64,000 nt of DNA, from the NCBI GenBank assembly GCA_036362985.1, contig JAYGXS010000008.1:15931123-15995122 (forward strand), in the 5' to 3' direction. The DNA comes from Ligula intestinalis. Its lineage: Eukaryota > Platyhelminthes > Cestoda > Diphyllobothriidea > Diphyllobothriidae. A model generated the notes under the pieces. It was given only the letters and a program-made list of their open reading frames with translations. It ran no database searches and was not told where the DNA came from. Shown piece after piece: positions 21,393-32,309 of the stretch. Position numbers and translations under genes: made by a program. How positions within the stretch are numbered: the stretch's first letter is position 1; each line of letters opens with the position of its first letter.

Positions 21393-24300
21393 TCACTTAG
21401 CTTTGAAAGATAAATTGCGCACCTTGACCTTGACATTTATTTTTGTAAGATCTAACTCTATCGTTCTATGCACACTACTTATCGAATGTTTGTTATAGGC
21501 ATATGCGAGTTTTAAGTCGTCTGCACATAAAAATGTTTTAGCAGAAGTTGATATAGTAGATAAATCATGAATGTAAATGAGAAATAAGAGGGGGCCTAGG
21601 ATAGTGCCTTGAAAAACACCACTGCTTATATGAGCTGGGTCTGATACTATATTTCGAAGTTGTACTACTTGGGATCGGTTTTGAAGATAGGATTTGAGAA
21701 AATCAAGGAGAGGTGGCCGAATCCTGTGACTCATTAGCTTCACGATCAGTCTTTTATGGGGAACTTTGTCAAAGGCTTTTTTAGATCAAAGTAAATTGTA
21801 GCTACCGTGTTCCCATCATCTCGATTTCTGGAGACGAATTCCAAGAAAGTGAGATGGCAGGACTGACATGACTTTTTAGGTAAAAAGTCATGTTGAGAAG
21901 GAGGTATGAGATTTACATTCGTCAGATGGTCTAACATTTGGTTATAAATTATTTTTTTCTAAGATTTTAGCTAAAACCGATGTTCGGTGTACACCACGAT
22001 AGTTTTGGGCCTTGGACCGATTTCTGTTTTTGAAAATTGGGGTTATACATGATTTTTTCCATATTTCTGGATAAGTGCCATTTGACTGCAGTAACGAGAA
22101 AAGGTAAAACAGAAGTATTGGGGCATATTTTATATGGCTCAGTACGCAAGGTGGGATTCTATCCGTTCCATATGATGTGGAATTGGACAGCTGGCGGATA
22201 GCTTTCGTTACAATTTCTTCGTTTAACAATATCTCTTTTAATACGAGTGCCATCATTTCTGTTGTTTGGGGGAACGGTTCTTCCTCGACTGAATAGTTTG
22301 TTGAGAAATACTCGTTAAAAAGATTTGCTATTTGATCATCATTTGTTATTACTATTCCTTGGTCATCAAGCATGATTTGGGGGCCTTGTTTCTGATGATT
22401 ATTTATTTGTTTCCGGAAGATTTGGTCTGTCCCTTCTGTGGACTCGATTGCCCGATGTTCTGCTGCTATGGTCTGATTTGTTTTAATTTTCTCGGCAAAC
22501 TCGTGAATCTCTGTAATGCGTCTGAGCGTGGATAGATAACTAATACATGGGTCTCGGAGTTGTTTTTTAAGTTTTTTAAGCCGCTTGGTAAGGAAGTTTG
22601 GGATTAATGATTTCTTCCGTGGGGATCTCTCGTCAATTAGGGCATCGCGAATTAAATTAAGGGTAGCATATAATATGTTAAGAGCTTCTTGATGGGATGT
22701 TGTTAGGAGGAAAGAACTCCAATCTTATGACCTTCTGTAGTTATTCATAGATTCAATGTCAATATTTTTTTGGGTTTATAGAATTGTAACTAGGATCAGG
22801 TCTTATTTTTATGTTAAGGGGGAGCACTGTTATCATCGTCTTATGATCCCTATCAAAAGTTAAGCTGTCGTTGTGCGTATATAAGGGCCAGATGTCATTA
22901 GTGAGAATAAAATCGAGCATATTGTTTCCTCTAGTTGGTTTACTTATTATTTGTGTCCATTTATAAAGGACAATTAATGATTATAATTTTAATGTTTGGA
23001 TGGGGCTGATAGTTCTGCCCAGTTTATTTCTGGACGGTTGAAGTCTCCTGCAATTATCTTATATTCTGTTTGGATATTTGATATAATATCATGTAGATTT
23101 GTAAGGCCCGTGTCATCATAACTATAATCCGGAGGGGTGTACAAGCATCCAATTAGAATGCGTTTAAGGGTCTTGGATGTTATTATAGCGAAGCAGGCTT
23201 CGCCATTGAACGTCTCCTGTAGAACCTCAAAGCCACTCTGTTCTTTGGCAGATCTAATGTAGATCATACAACCTCCTCCTCGTATATTAGCGTGGTCCTG
23301 TCTATAGAAGGTGTAGTTTGATATAAAAAGTGAAGCATTAGATGGTATTTTATTAACCCATGTTTCTGTTACACAGAATATCTCGAGATTGTAGGATTCG
23401 ATAAAGGTTTTAAGTTGTGGAAATTTGTGTATTATTGATCTAGCGTTTTTAAAAGAGCGGCACTTAAGGTATCGGATATGGAAGCGGAAATCTGTTGTGA
23501 AAAAACGGATTTCTAGCACTAATGTGATTGTGTGAGGGGTTCACGTAGAGAAATTGTGTGACTATCGCATAATATGATGGTGAGCATTGTAGAATTTGAG
23601 TGGATGGGCTTATGTCTGAGGGGCTCATGTCAGGAAATTGTGTGACTGTCGGATAATATGGTGGTGAGCATTGTGTAATTTGAATGGGTTGTGGAATTAT
23701 TGGCGGGAATTATGATGGGGTTTCAGGGAATGGTCTGGTGTGTATCGGTTGAGTGTGTGGTGGGAGTTGGGTGTGCGGGTTTGAGTGTGTTGGTTGACTG
23801 CATAGGATTGGCCTCACTTGGGTGGGAGGCTTGTCTAGGGCGTAGTCATATCGATAATTGTATTCTCTCTAAAAAGCTTGTTGGCCTAAGTAGCAGTTTT
23901 GGTTGCCATTTGGTGCGACGCTGGTTGACAGATAAGAATACCTTAGTTCATTCCCTCGCCATACAGGTGGGGATGGAGAAGTTGACGTATTATTTGAAAT
24001 GTTATTTCGTGGTTGATTTGATTTTGGTGTGCTAATGTTGCTATGGTTTACATGCTAAGAGCATTTAAGTTTTGGTGGTGTACTAAGCAAAGCTTTTTGT
24101 GTGGGTACGCTAGGTACGCTAACTGGAGTTATACTTTTGATGGACCCTGTCGTAGAGCTTATGCTACTATCTAGTATTGTAACATTATTTGGTCCTGGAT
24201 ACGAGTCCTCAGTTGTTCCTGTTGGTGCTATTGAGGTTTGAGGCGCTTGTTTTGTGAATTGACCTCCTCTCCTGACTGCAGTTAGTCGTTTTCTGTTAGC

Positions 24301-25165
24301 GGTGTGTGAAGTATCATTAGATGTACTCGCTACAGGTTTAGCTAGTGTAACATTATTTTGGGTTGTTTGTGTATAGTTTTATAAACTGTTTTTGCTATAG
24401 TCTTCCCTAGTGGAATAGCTTGCTCGGAGCTCTACCGGAAGGGCACATTGCTGAGAGCCTTGGTTAAGGCGTAGTCCTTTTGTCTGAACTTCCCGCCTTT
24501 GCATAGATGTGAGGTCTGGACGATTTCCGGTTTCGCAGAGCTTTGTTTATTTCGGGGTTTTCAAGTATAAGATGGGCTTCAACCTGTGAAAAGTAAGTCA
24601 CTAACACTGGCTTATTTTTGCTTTTTGAGATAAGTCTCTTATTGGAAGCTATGCGGATGTTAAGGCTACATGAGTTTATGAGTTGTTGAATCGATGATGT
24701 GGTATTTACTGTGCAGGGAATGTTTCGGGTAATGACGTTAAACCTACGGTTCAATCTATCTGCTACCTCTGATGACACTAAGCGTATAACCTGTTCAATT
24801 TGATGTACAAGTGTACGGCTGTTTTAGAAACTGTTTGGGTCAAAGAGTGAGTCAAGCATTGTGAATAAATGGTTGTACTTGTCAATAAAATTTTGCAAGC
24901 GTAAAATGGCTGCGATATCTAATTTTTCAATAGAGATTTTTGCGTCAATCATATTTCTGGTATATGTTAGGCTGAGATTTAGATTTTGGCTGTTGGTTAA
25001 CAAGATTTAAGACTCGGGTAGAGAAGTGTACGATATATAAATTTAATTGGTGATTGGAATTGACTTTTTAATAAGCAAGACCACGAATTATGCAGAACAA
25101 TCGGATATAGTTTGAAATTCAGTGATAAAATTGACAGTTTAAACTACTAGAAGCATAATACAAAC
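21393..25165 (-). pseudogene. CR1-B LINE copy 1 (ORF1, endonuclease, partial RT)
   Basis: Reading leftward: ORF1 N-terminus (MIDAKISIEKLDIAAIL-type, 24,960-24,780), then the RRM-like domain RFNVITRNIPC, RLISKSKNKPVLVTYF (24,778-24,464). The ORF1 C-terminus is badly broken. The endonuclease (23,519-22,989) has FCVTETWVNK, YRQDHANIRGGGC and AGDFNRPEINW. The RT N-terminus has YGTDRIPPCVLSH (22,373-21,942) and the palm QGTILGPLLFLIYIHD, with CADD in place of YADD. It ends near 21,400, losing the RT C-terminus and 3' UTR. The 5' UTR continues at 25,346-25,535 beyond a PLE-tail insertion. Protein and nucleotide order match the plus-strand copy at 32.97-38.1 kb. Confidence 0.9.
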
Positions 25166-25345
25166 GATTTTTACAACTGAGAAGAAGACTCGATCGCTGG
25201 GACAATATGTTTATTCGCCTGACGTTTCGATATCCATCGCGGATTCGTCGTCAGAGACATGAGTAGCAGAAAGGTAAAGTATGCACAGACGTTTGCAGTA
25301 TTTATAGGACACGGATGTTCGCTTGTATTGGCAGATTTTTACAAC
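25166..25345 (-). mobile_element. tail-only PLE insertion with 12-bp target-site duplication
   Basis: The 12-mer GATTTTTACAAC occurs at 25,166-25,177 and again at 25,334-25,345, flanking 156 bp. On the minus strand the insert runs from TGCCAATACAAGCG through CTCTGACGA...GAAACGTC and GAATAAACATATTGTCCCAG to GCGATCGAGTCTTCTTCTC. The paralogous CR1-B 5' UTR at about 33,140-33,190 has the flanks joined with a single copy of the 12-mer (as GATTTGTACAAC in reverse complement), that is, an empty site. Either a severely 5'-truncated PLE or a non-autonomous hammerhead element. Confidence 0.85.
25205..25262 (-). ncRNA. hammerhead ribozyme motif
   Basis: On the minus strand, CUGACGA is followed by stem II (CGA-AUCCG / UGGAU-A-UCG, 8 pairs with one bulged A and one G-U) and then GAAAC-GUC. 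Stem I is UGUCU with AGGCG (5 pairs, two G-U). The stem III region is only AC/GU; ACGU is self-complementary, so cleavage would be expected from a dimer. Core residues CUGANGA and GAAA are all present. Minimal hammerheads of this kind are known in PLEs. Confidence 0.75.
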
Positions 25346-25535
25346 GTTATATGAAACAGAGGACAATATCTAACCAAATCAACGAAGGAGTTTGGCAGCA
25401 GAATTTGGCTAGGATAGTGAACTGTTACTTACTAATAATTTATTGAAGAAATCCAAAGACTATAAGTCGTTTCTTCTCTTAGATAAATCAATTTATGAAA
25501 AGCTTTCACTTATCTTCGAATTTGAACAAACTGCG
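25346..25535 (-). mobile_element. CR1-B copy 1, 5' UTR beyond the PLE insertion
   Basis: Reverse complement of 32,966-33,165 with about 85-90% match by eye (TTGATTTATnnAAGAGAAGAAACGACT, CCAAACTCCTTCGTTGATTTGG, GATATTGTCCTCTGTTTCATA). The outermost shared block TTCGAAGATAAGTGAAAG marks a common 5' boundary of both copies. Confidence 0.8.
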
Positions 25536-25559
25536 TTCAAGGTCAACAATCAATTGTCG

Positions 25560-26425
25560 CGTTCAATCGGCCGGTTCCTTAGAAAGTGAGTAAATACACT
25601 TAAGATCATCAGCATAAATGAAATTTTCCGGGTTATTTAGCACTGTTGAAATTTCATTTGTGCAAAGAATGAAAAAGAGGGGACCTTAAACCGTGCCTTG
25701 AAAAACGCCACTCGTGATCGGCTGAGGCATCGAGTAGCTATTGCCTACAAAGACCTTCTGGGTGCGAGTAGACAGGTAGGAAGCAATGAAATCGAGGAGA
25801 GGAGACCTGATGCCTAGGGTTTCCAGTTTCACTAAAAGACGCCTGTGCGGCACCTTGTCAAAAGCTTTACTTAGGTCCAAGTAAATCACGATGACTTATT
25901 GCTGCTCATCACGAAGTGAAGTAACGAGGTTAAGAAATGCCAAGTGGCAGGTTTCGCATGATTTTTCAGGTAGAAATCCATGCTGTGAGGCGCTCAATAG
26001 TTTATTTTCAATGCAAAAATCAAGAATTCGATTAAAAATGATCTTTTCCAGAAGTCTGGCTAGGGCCGGGGTTTTACGAACTTTTCGGTAATTTTTACGT
26101 CCAAACGAGATCCTGACTTGAAGACTGGAAGAATAATAGATGTCTTCCATGAGTCAGGAAAGAAAACGTTAAAAAATAAGCTGAGAATAGATGACTTAGC
26201 AATCGGGGAAGCTCAACACTCTCTTGATAAGTGAGTTTGGAATACCGTCAGTTCCCGAGGAGTGCGAGCTTTTTAGACGGATAATGTTCTTACGAATTAC
26301 TTTTATGGAGAAATTTATGGTACTGATAGTATTGACTAAGCATGGCTGAAACGATGGATCGGTTCAGATTCCGTCGTAAGATGCTTTGCAAAGAATGCAT
26401 TAAACAGTTCAGCCTTGTCAGACTC
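25560..26425 (-). pseudogene. CR1-A LINE, RT fragment
   Basis: Minus-strand pieces: ESDKAELFNAFFAKH (26,420), the RKTPALARLLEKI region, FLPEKSCETCHLAFLNL, then IYLDLSKAFDKVPHRRLLVK, SGVFQGTV and YADDLK followed by a stop. This is the same order as 18,620-17,760 in the CR1-A reference. It is 5'-truncated at the PLE tail and ends near 25,560 beside the 5' end of CR1-B copy 1. Confidence 0.85.
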
Positions 26426-26427
26426 AT

Positions 26428-26488
26428 CCAGCACAAAGATTTGTCTCTGATGACGAATCCGCGACGGATATCGAAACGTCAGGCGAAA
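26428..26488 (+). ncRNA. hammerhead ribozyme motif (best preserved)
   Basis: CUGAUGA, stem II CGA-AUCCG / CGGAU-A-UCG (8 Watson-Crick pairs, one bulged A, CGA loop), then GAAAC and GUC. Stem I is UUGUCU with AGGCGA (6 pairs, two G-U). As in the 25.2-kb copy, the ACGU in place of stem III implies dimeric action. Confidence 0.8.
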
Positions 26489-26512
26489 AAACCTATTGTC
26501 CCAGCGATCGAG

Positions 26513-26557
26513 TCTTCTTCTTCTTCTTCTTCTTCTTCTTCTTCTTCTTCTTCTTCT
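26513..26557 (+). repeat. (TTC)n microsatellite
   Basis: About 15 uninterrupted units at the end of the PLE tail. It creates poly-Arg and poly-Ser frames on the two strands that are not real proteins. Confidence 0.95.
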
Positions 26558-27050
26558 CGCTTTCATCTTCATTATGGTTGGTTTACCCAACCAGTCGTAT
26601 TTTCCCGAATTTAGGCCGACAGCCTAATCACTTAAACACATTATCAGATTGGTCCAATTTCAGTCCGTCCTTGTACGCGCTCGGATGCTCTATTTTGCCT
26701 TGTATGTATTTTAAATTACAATCCGGCCGAAACCACAACTCTAGTAAAGAGGCCTAACTTTAAAATATAAGATAGAGACCGAAAAGTTTGCGTTACCGTC
26801 TTATTGTAGTCAGGGCTCTTCTACAGGATATAAATTTTAACTCAAACACAAACAGTAACCAGATGTACACTTTAAAACCGCACATACGAAGAAGCAAGGC
26901 CGGTAGAATATAAGAAAGCCCATAAAGCCTAATTTCCCAGTAAGCTTCCAAGTTAAACTGTTGATTCACATGGCGTAGTAAAACTTTTGACAGATTGTTG
27001 CACAAATAAGCGTCCAAGTCTAAGATTGACGAGGCCAGGCGAGAGTGTTT
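26558..27050. other. no recognised feature
   Basis: No gene or repeat recognised between the PLE tail and the PLE RT fragment. Confidence 0.4.
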
Positions 27051-27054
27051 CGGG

Positions 27055-28340
27055 ATCTTCGGAGATTTTATCTCCGATAATCTGGAAAAAACTATCTTAG
27101 CTTTTGTACGTCACAGGCAGGCCCAGAAAGGGGAGGTTTGGGAGCAAAATATGAATAGGTTGAAACCAGTTGACAATAAGAACTCAGACCTGGTCCACAA
27201 CCTTTCATCCAAACCATCATCGTCACACAACTTGCAGTACTACAACGTGGAGCAACTTTCAACACAGCAGATATTTCACATACCGAGTTCATCACCACCC
27301 TTGAGTCGGCCCCTCAATCATCAAGGGCCTCAGAGGATACAAAAGAGTTAATCCGCCATAAAACACATCGCTGCTTATGCAACGCAAAAAAAGTGAAACT
27401 CTTGGCCGAGAAGAACAGATAGCTTTAAAAAGTCTAAAGACCGATGAAGAAATAATAATTCTGCCGGCTGACGAAGGTCGTTTCACAGTAGTGCTCAACA
27501 ACTTTGATTACCAAGCGAAAGCTCAGAGCCTCATTGACTACCAAACTTCGTACAGGACATGTCCAGGCGGTGAAATGAAACATTTGCTTACCCAAATAAG
27601 CAAGAGTTTGGCAAAAATGAAGGCAAACGGCGCAATCACGCCCAGTGAGTGGTTATGCATGAAGCCAACCGACACAGCCCCAGCACGATTCTATGGCCTG
27701 ATGAAAGTTCACAAAAAAAGCATACCACTTAGGCCAATTGTCTCCCTTCGTGGTACCCCCACATACGGTTTGGCAAAATGGATGTTTACTTATCTGAAGT
27801 TCTTGGCAGAAGATTCGACAACAACCGTAGCTTCTACCAAACAGTTCCTCGAACGAATAAAACATCTACAGTTGAAGCCAGATAAATCAATGGTATCCTT
27901 CGATGTAGTTTTACTCATCACCTCTATCCCACAGCAACTAGCAATTGATGTTGTGAGACAACTTCTAAACAAACGCTACGACGACAATAACAAACCCCTG
28001 AAGTCTGAACATTTGCTCGAACTTCTACAACATTGCCTTAAAAACTTTTTTTCCCAATCAGTGGGCAATTTTATGAGCAGATTAAAGGCACTCCCATAGG
28101 TTTTCCCCTATCAAGCCTGATTGCTGAAGTGGTCCACCAACGGATAGAACACTTGGTCTTCGCCAAGTATCAACCGAAGTTTTGGGCTCGTTCTATCGAT
28201 GACATTGTCATCATTGTCAAAACATCTGACATCAAGCACCTCAAAGATTTTGTGAACTTGGTTGGTCCAAATATCCAACTCACGATGGAAGCGGAAAGAA
28301 ACAACCAATAACCCTTCCTCGATGTCCTTGTGCGCCTTTG
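27055..28340 (+). pseudogene. Penelope-like element, reverse transcriptase fragment
   Basis: Frame-shifted PLE coding sequence. An N-terminal part includes NSDLVHNLSSKP and FNTADISHTEFITTLESAP (27,180-27,310). The RT core lies in a 240-codon frame (27,377-28,099): IIILPADEGRFTVVLN, PARFYGLMKVHK, PLRPIVS and MVSFDVVLLITSIP. A later frame gives AEVVHQRIEHLVFA and the catalytic box as SIDD where PLEs usually have YVDD (about 28,190-28,210). PFLDVLV near 28,315 is the last recognisable motif, so the GIY-YIG endonuclease is missing from this copy. PLE RTs resemble telomerase RT, and integration normally uses the linked endonuclease. It is inactive: at least three frame changes and a stop after NNQ. 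Confidence 0.9.
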
Positions 28341-31039
28341 TCCTTGTTGGGTTTTCAGCGTTGCTGGTCAGGAGGAATGCGGTTGTGGACAATAGCTAGG
28401 GTTGCTCTACCGAAGACTTTCATGACAGTGCATGTGGCAGAATATACCTATACAGTGAATGCTTTACGTGGACATCGTGTTCCATTGAATCGGCTGCTGT
28501 GTGCATGTTAGTACCCATGACACTCATTTGTCTGTGTTTGTGCGACTGATTCATAAGTGCTACATTTCTTCGGTGCATGATATGCATGTGTAGTCGGAGT
28601 CCCGCTCTGGAGAATGTTGGCCCAGGCTTCATGCAGGACTGCTCTCACCCTTCTGAGATCGAATGTCTGTATTCACATGCAATGCCAGTCCTCAGCCAAC
28701 CACGGTCCCTGCGGCCTGGTAAGCGCTGGCACTTTTTTCGGTTCTGATTCCCTGTTTGTGAATGCGTTCGCGCTCCCAATGGGTTTCAGGCCTCACCTCA
28801 GGTGTCCGAGCAGCTAGGCGGTCACTATGTGGCGGGGGAGCGAGTGAGGTCGACACTCGGCGCGCTTCTCTCCTCACTATAATAAATCTGAATGCGCTTG
28901 AATCTACCACGGTGCGCTAAAAGCCGTGGCTTGGAGGGTTTGCAAACTGACGGGAAAACTGGGGCCCCCTACGTTGCTGCTCTTCCTGTACGCGTGTGTT
29001 TGTGTGAGTGTATGGGAGGCAAAGGAGGACGGAGAGTCAGGCTACAATGGCTCCCTCTTAATGTGGCCTTTATAGCGCTTCCGCGAAGGCGGGAGCACAC
29101 CTAGCGAGGTGGCTGATTCAAGTGTGCGCGAGTCTGCCTAAATTCCTGTTTTCCCTTGCGCTATTGTGCTGCGTTGCTCCTGCTTGCTGTCGCTTTCCTG
29201 TTGCTTGCCCAGTTCGCCTCAGTGTCTGTTGCGGCTTGCTTTAGCGTCTACTGCGGCTGTTGGAGCACGCGGAGCCAATCGTTGAAATCGAAGGGGGAAC
29301 TGTTGTAGTTGGAGTAGGAGCTGAAGTATAAGTTGTGGGGATGCGGCTGAAATTGGTTACTTTGCTTGTGGGCAGGTACTTCCTAGGCTGGGAAATATGA
29401 CAGTTTTTGGTATGCAAAGCGCTTTTAGCGTGTCAATATTGTTTAAGTGCCGCCATCAAACACAAAGTGCCCTTACTGCGACTGCATATTCACGTCATGC
29501 ATCGGTATAATTATCGGTCACTTGCGAATTCATCACGGAATGACTGATGAACCAGTGTCAGGGGTACTGAAATACACTTAAGTTACCCATCTTAACTGTT
29601 CACATTGTCAAAGCATAGTTGGTCAAGTAGTGGGCCTACCTAGTCAAATGCACGTTGAAAAAATCTGCATTCATCATAAGGACGAAACTTCAAAGACAGG
29701 TATAATTACTGATATTCTCCAGAAGTAAGTCCTCCCAGTGCATCAGCATGACCACCACTAGTAGTCTATGGGCCGATATAAACTTTATTCTCTTCTCGAC
29801 CTTCCCTGCACAGTGAACTCCAAAATGAGCGGCAGTCATTAATACTTTCGATTGTAAAATATATCAGAACGATGAAAAATTAGTTTTTATCCATAATTGT
29901 TAGAAGGGCTCAACATTCGCGCTGTCCTCGAGGCAGGATAACAAGGACGGAACACGTGAGACCGCCGCTGACCAGGTTCGGAGGTCACGCATGACAAGGG
30001 CCACGAAAAGACGCATGCACATGCTTGCGTCACCGAGGGCGCGAGTGGTCACCTGAGGACACGATTGCTGGAGGTATGACGGCTGCCTGAAGAGGCCACT
30101 CATGGAGAGCCAATGGGGAACAACGACTACTGGCCCGCTGTAGGCGCAACTCTGTTGGTGGAGAGGCTGCCGATGACCCTAGAATCTGCTGCTGAGACGA
30201 GACCGACGACAGAAGACAAGCTCTTGGACACACAGGGAGCAGAGCTGATGCACTAGTACAACTGACAGTAAAGTACTAACACTTATCCCGTTCAGCCTTT
30301 TTCTTCCTAACACGTAACTGGGGGACATAACCAGTGTTAACAAAGGAACACACTCGATTATAATAACCATTCACACAGATTTCGTTTAACTTATGCCCTG
30401 TGTCGTTCTTGATGGCAAAGATAATCAAGTCCCTATAAAAAGATCAGGTTGGGTCTTCCTGTTCCGAACTATTTGCAAACGATACTCATTAATATTCTGT
30501 TTGTCGGTTATCAGATCTATTATATTCACTTGTGAATGAATGACGTCCGCTCAACGCAAAGCCGATGTTAACACCTTGACGAGCCCCCCCCAACTATAAA
30601 ATGTTTGTTTCTAATGGGGATTCGTTATCGTACGTGTATTTATTGGGTGATTTATTGCTATCAACATCTATACTGCCTGCTATCGTTCATAAATGTGACC
30701 ATGACGTGCTTCCTGGTTACACAGGTGTACTCGTGATGGTAGGTTCACAATAGTCTGATAATCTACGATTTAATTTTTAGTACGTACTAAAGGTTACGTA
30801 ATTTAGCTTTTTTCCGTTTGCTATACCTCTAAATGTATGGGCATATATTGAACCTTAATAAACGTTCACGGGCTATACAGGGCTCGGTGGCGCGTGATTG
30901 CCTGACTGGTATTAGGTCTCAAACGGGATATGCAGTCTTCGGAAGCGCGAGACTGTTTTTAATGCCTCGTATATAATTAATCAGCTCACCTTACATTTGC
31001 TATTCATAAAGAAGGCCGTATTATCAAAATCCGTAAACT
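28341..31039. other. no recognised gene; GC-rich patch at 28.6-29.3 kb
   Basis: Nearly 2.7 kb with no family match. Sequence between about 28,600 and 29,300 is clearly GC-richer than its surroundings, with many CpG-like words, an ACTATAATAAATC stretch at 28,876 and a CCACGG...CCGTGG hairpin at 28,907-28,929. It could be an LTR or a promoter-proximal region; nothing decides this. Frames up to 72 codons here have no support. Confidence 0.4.
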
Positions 31040-31655
31040 TTGATATCATATCCACCACTTGCGTTCATATCACACACCGCTAGCCTAAATCTGGTGTTCT
31101 GTAGATGCCTGTATTCTCCCCCTCATTCTTTACTGCTTGCCAGTTATTTTTCCAGCCTTACTTAAAACAGACCTAGTCATTTTGAAACGTAGCTTCCGAA
31201 TGCTATCTTCAGCTGCCGGTGTATCCGATTTATTTTAACTGATATTATAGCACAACGCCACTTTAAAACGGTCAAGCAACTTGCTGATCACATCCTTAAT
31301 GAGGTCGCTCACCCTCTCCACTCTGAACTAATAACTACGAAGTCTTCCCGTTCCATGCGTCGAGGCTTCTGTCATATGCCTTGCCGCACATCAGCATATC
31401 AGCACTTGGTACTCCCATTCCTAGCACGCTACCTCACGTGTGAAGAAGGGGAAATTGGGAAGTTGAAATGTGATCTGTCTCGATAGTAGACGTCGACACC
31501 GTATAAAACTTGAATTGTGAGTATTACATGACCTTTTACCTTTTACCTTTTACCATGACCCATTAATTTACCTATTCTTTGCCCTCCGTGAATGGAGCTA
31601 TTTTTGTTCGCTAAAAATGCATGATGTTTAATCGTAGATACAGCAAGATTCTCTT
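31040..31655 (+). repeat. DR repeat family, copy 2 (unclassified)
   Basis: Shares with copies 1 and 3 the CCTGTATTCTCCCC, TTTTTCCAGCCTTAC, GAATGCTATCTTCAGCTGCCGG, TGATATTATA, AACGGTCAAG, GAGGTCGCTCACCCTCTCCA and CCTAGCACGCTACC blocks. Upstream homology with copy 3 begins by CATATCACACACCGCTAGCC. Near its end lie three TTTTACC units (31,532-31,554) and then a (TTC)n run. Confidence 0.7.
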
Positions 31656-31696
31656 CTTCTTCTTCTTCTTCTTCTTCTTCTTCTTCTTCTTCTTCT
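31651..31696 (+). repeat. (CTT)n microsatellite
   Basis: About 15 units at the end of DR copy 2. Gives a poly-Glu frame on the minus strand that is not a gene. Confidence 0.95.
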
Positions 31697-31949
31697 ATGG
31701 TAGCTGCTATGCTAGTATCACTGATGCTTCTACGGACGGTGCCGTATGTGTATCCTAAAGATGTCGCGAGCAGGGCGTTAGGCCAAGCATTTTTGTGGGT
31801 CGTTAAATGCACATTTCACGTGTTTGTATCGAACAGGCATGGATTCGTCGGTCACAAAATATAATCAATTAACAAAATGACTGCAAGCGAAGACTACGAC
31901 AAGTGTCATTGCTAGTACAAGCGAACATAAGAGACCCAAGGAGTACTTG

Positions 31950-32130
31950 AAAAGAAGATTCGATCGCCTCGACACTGCTTTTATTCACCTGTCGTTTCGA
32001 CATCTGTCGCGGAGTTCTGAGCAGAGAGATTAGCAAAAAGCAATAACAGAAACCGTAGCAGTAGCGGATCCGTTTCTTTTTAATTTTCTCCTATTCTCCC
32101 CAAATACGAAAGACACCCAGATATAACAAG
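31950..32130 (-). mobile_element. PLE tail with degenerate hammerhead
   Basis: On the minus strand: CTCTGCTCAGAACTCCGCGACAGATGTCGAAACGACAGG, then GAATAAAAGCAGTGTCGAGGCGATCGAATCTTCTTTTC. The GAAAC box and the GCGATCGA/TTC end match the 25.2-kb insertion; the CUGANGA box is broken. Confidence 0.6.
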
Positions 32131-32309
32131 AATATATAGAAACTGCACGCAGGGCGCATGAAATTCAATGTTAACAAGTGTAAGATAATGCGCATAATAT
32201 CAGTAAAACGCAGAACAAATACACTCTCACAATATTAACCATTGGAAAATTAACCATTTAAAACCGTTGGTGGACAAAATGACTATGGTGTCTGCACTTT
32301 AGACGAATT

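Larger units (their letters stand above)
26427..26557 (+). mobile_element. PLE tail with intact hammerhead core and (TTC)n end
   Basis: Starts TTGTCTCTGATGA and ends in about 15 TTC units (26,513-26,557). Blocks between are GAAACGTCAGGCGAA, ATTGTCCCAGCGATCGAGTC. It is the plus-strand counterpart of the 25.2-kb insertion but 5'-truncated right at the ribozyme. The TTC run continues the TCTTCTTC end of the family. Confidence 0.8.

Noticed and set aside
26336..26614. Frames with long Arg or Ser runs on both strands
   Set aside because: They are translations of the (TTC)n microsatellite at 26,513-26,557 joined to a PLE tail and a CR1-A fragment.
28600..29300. GC-rich patch as a host promoter or CpG island
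   Set aside because: No downstream exon, start site or family evidence; it could equally be LTR-derived.
31543..31812. Poly-Glu ORF on the minus strand
   Set aside because: Produced by the (CTT)n microsatellite; the flanks are DR repeat and unrecognised sequence.
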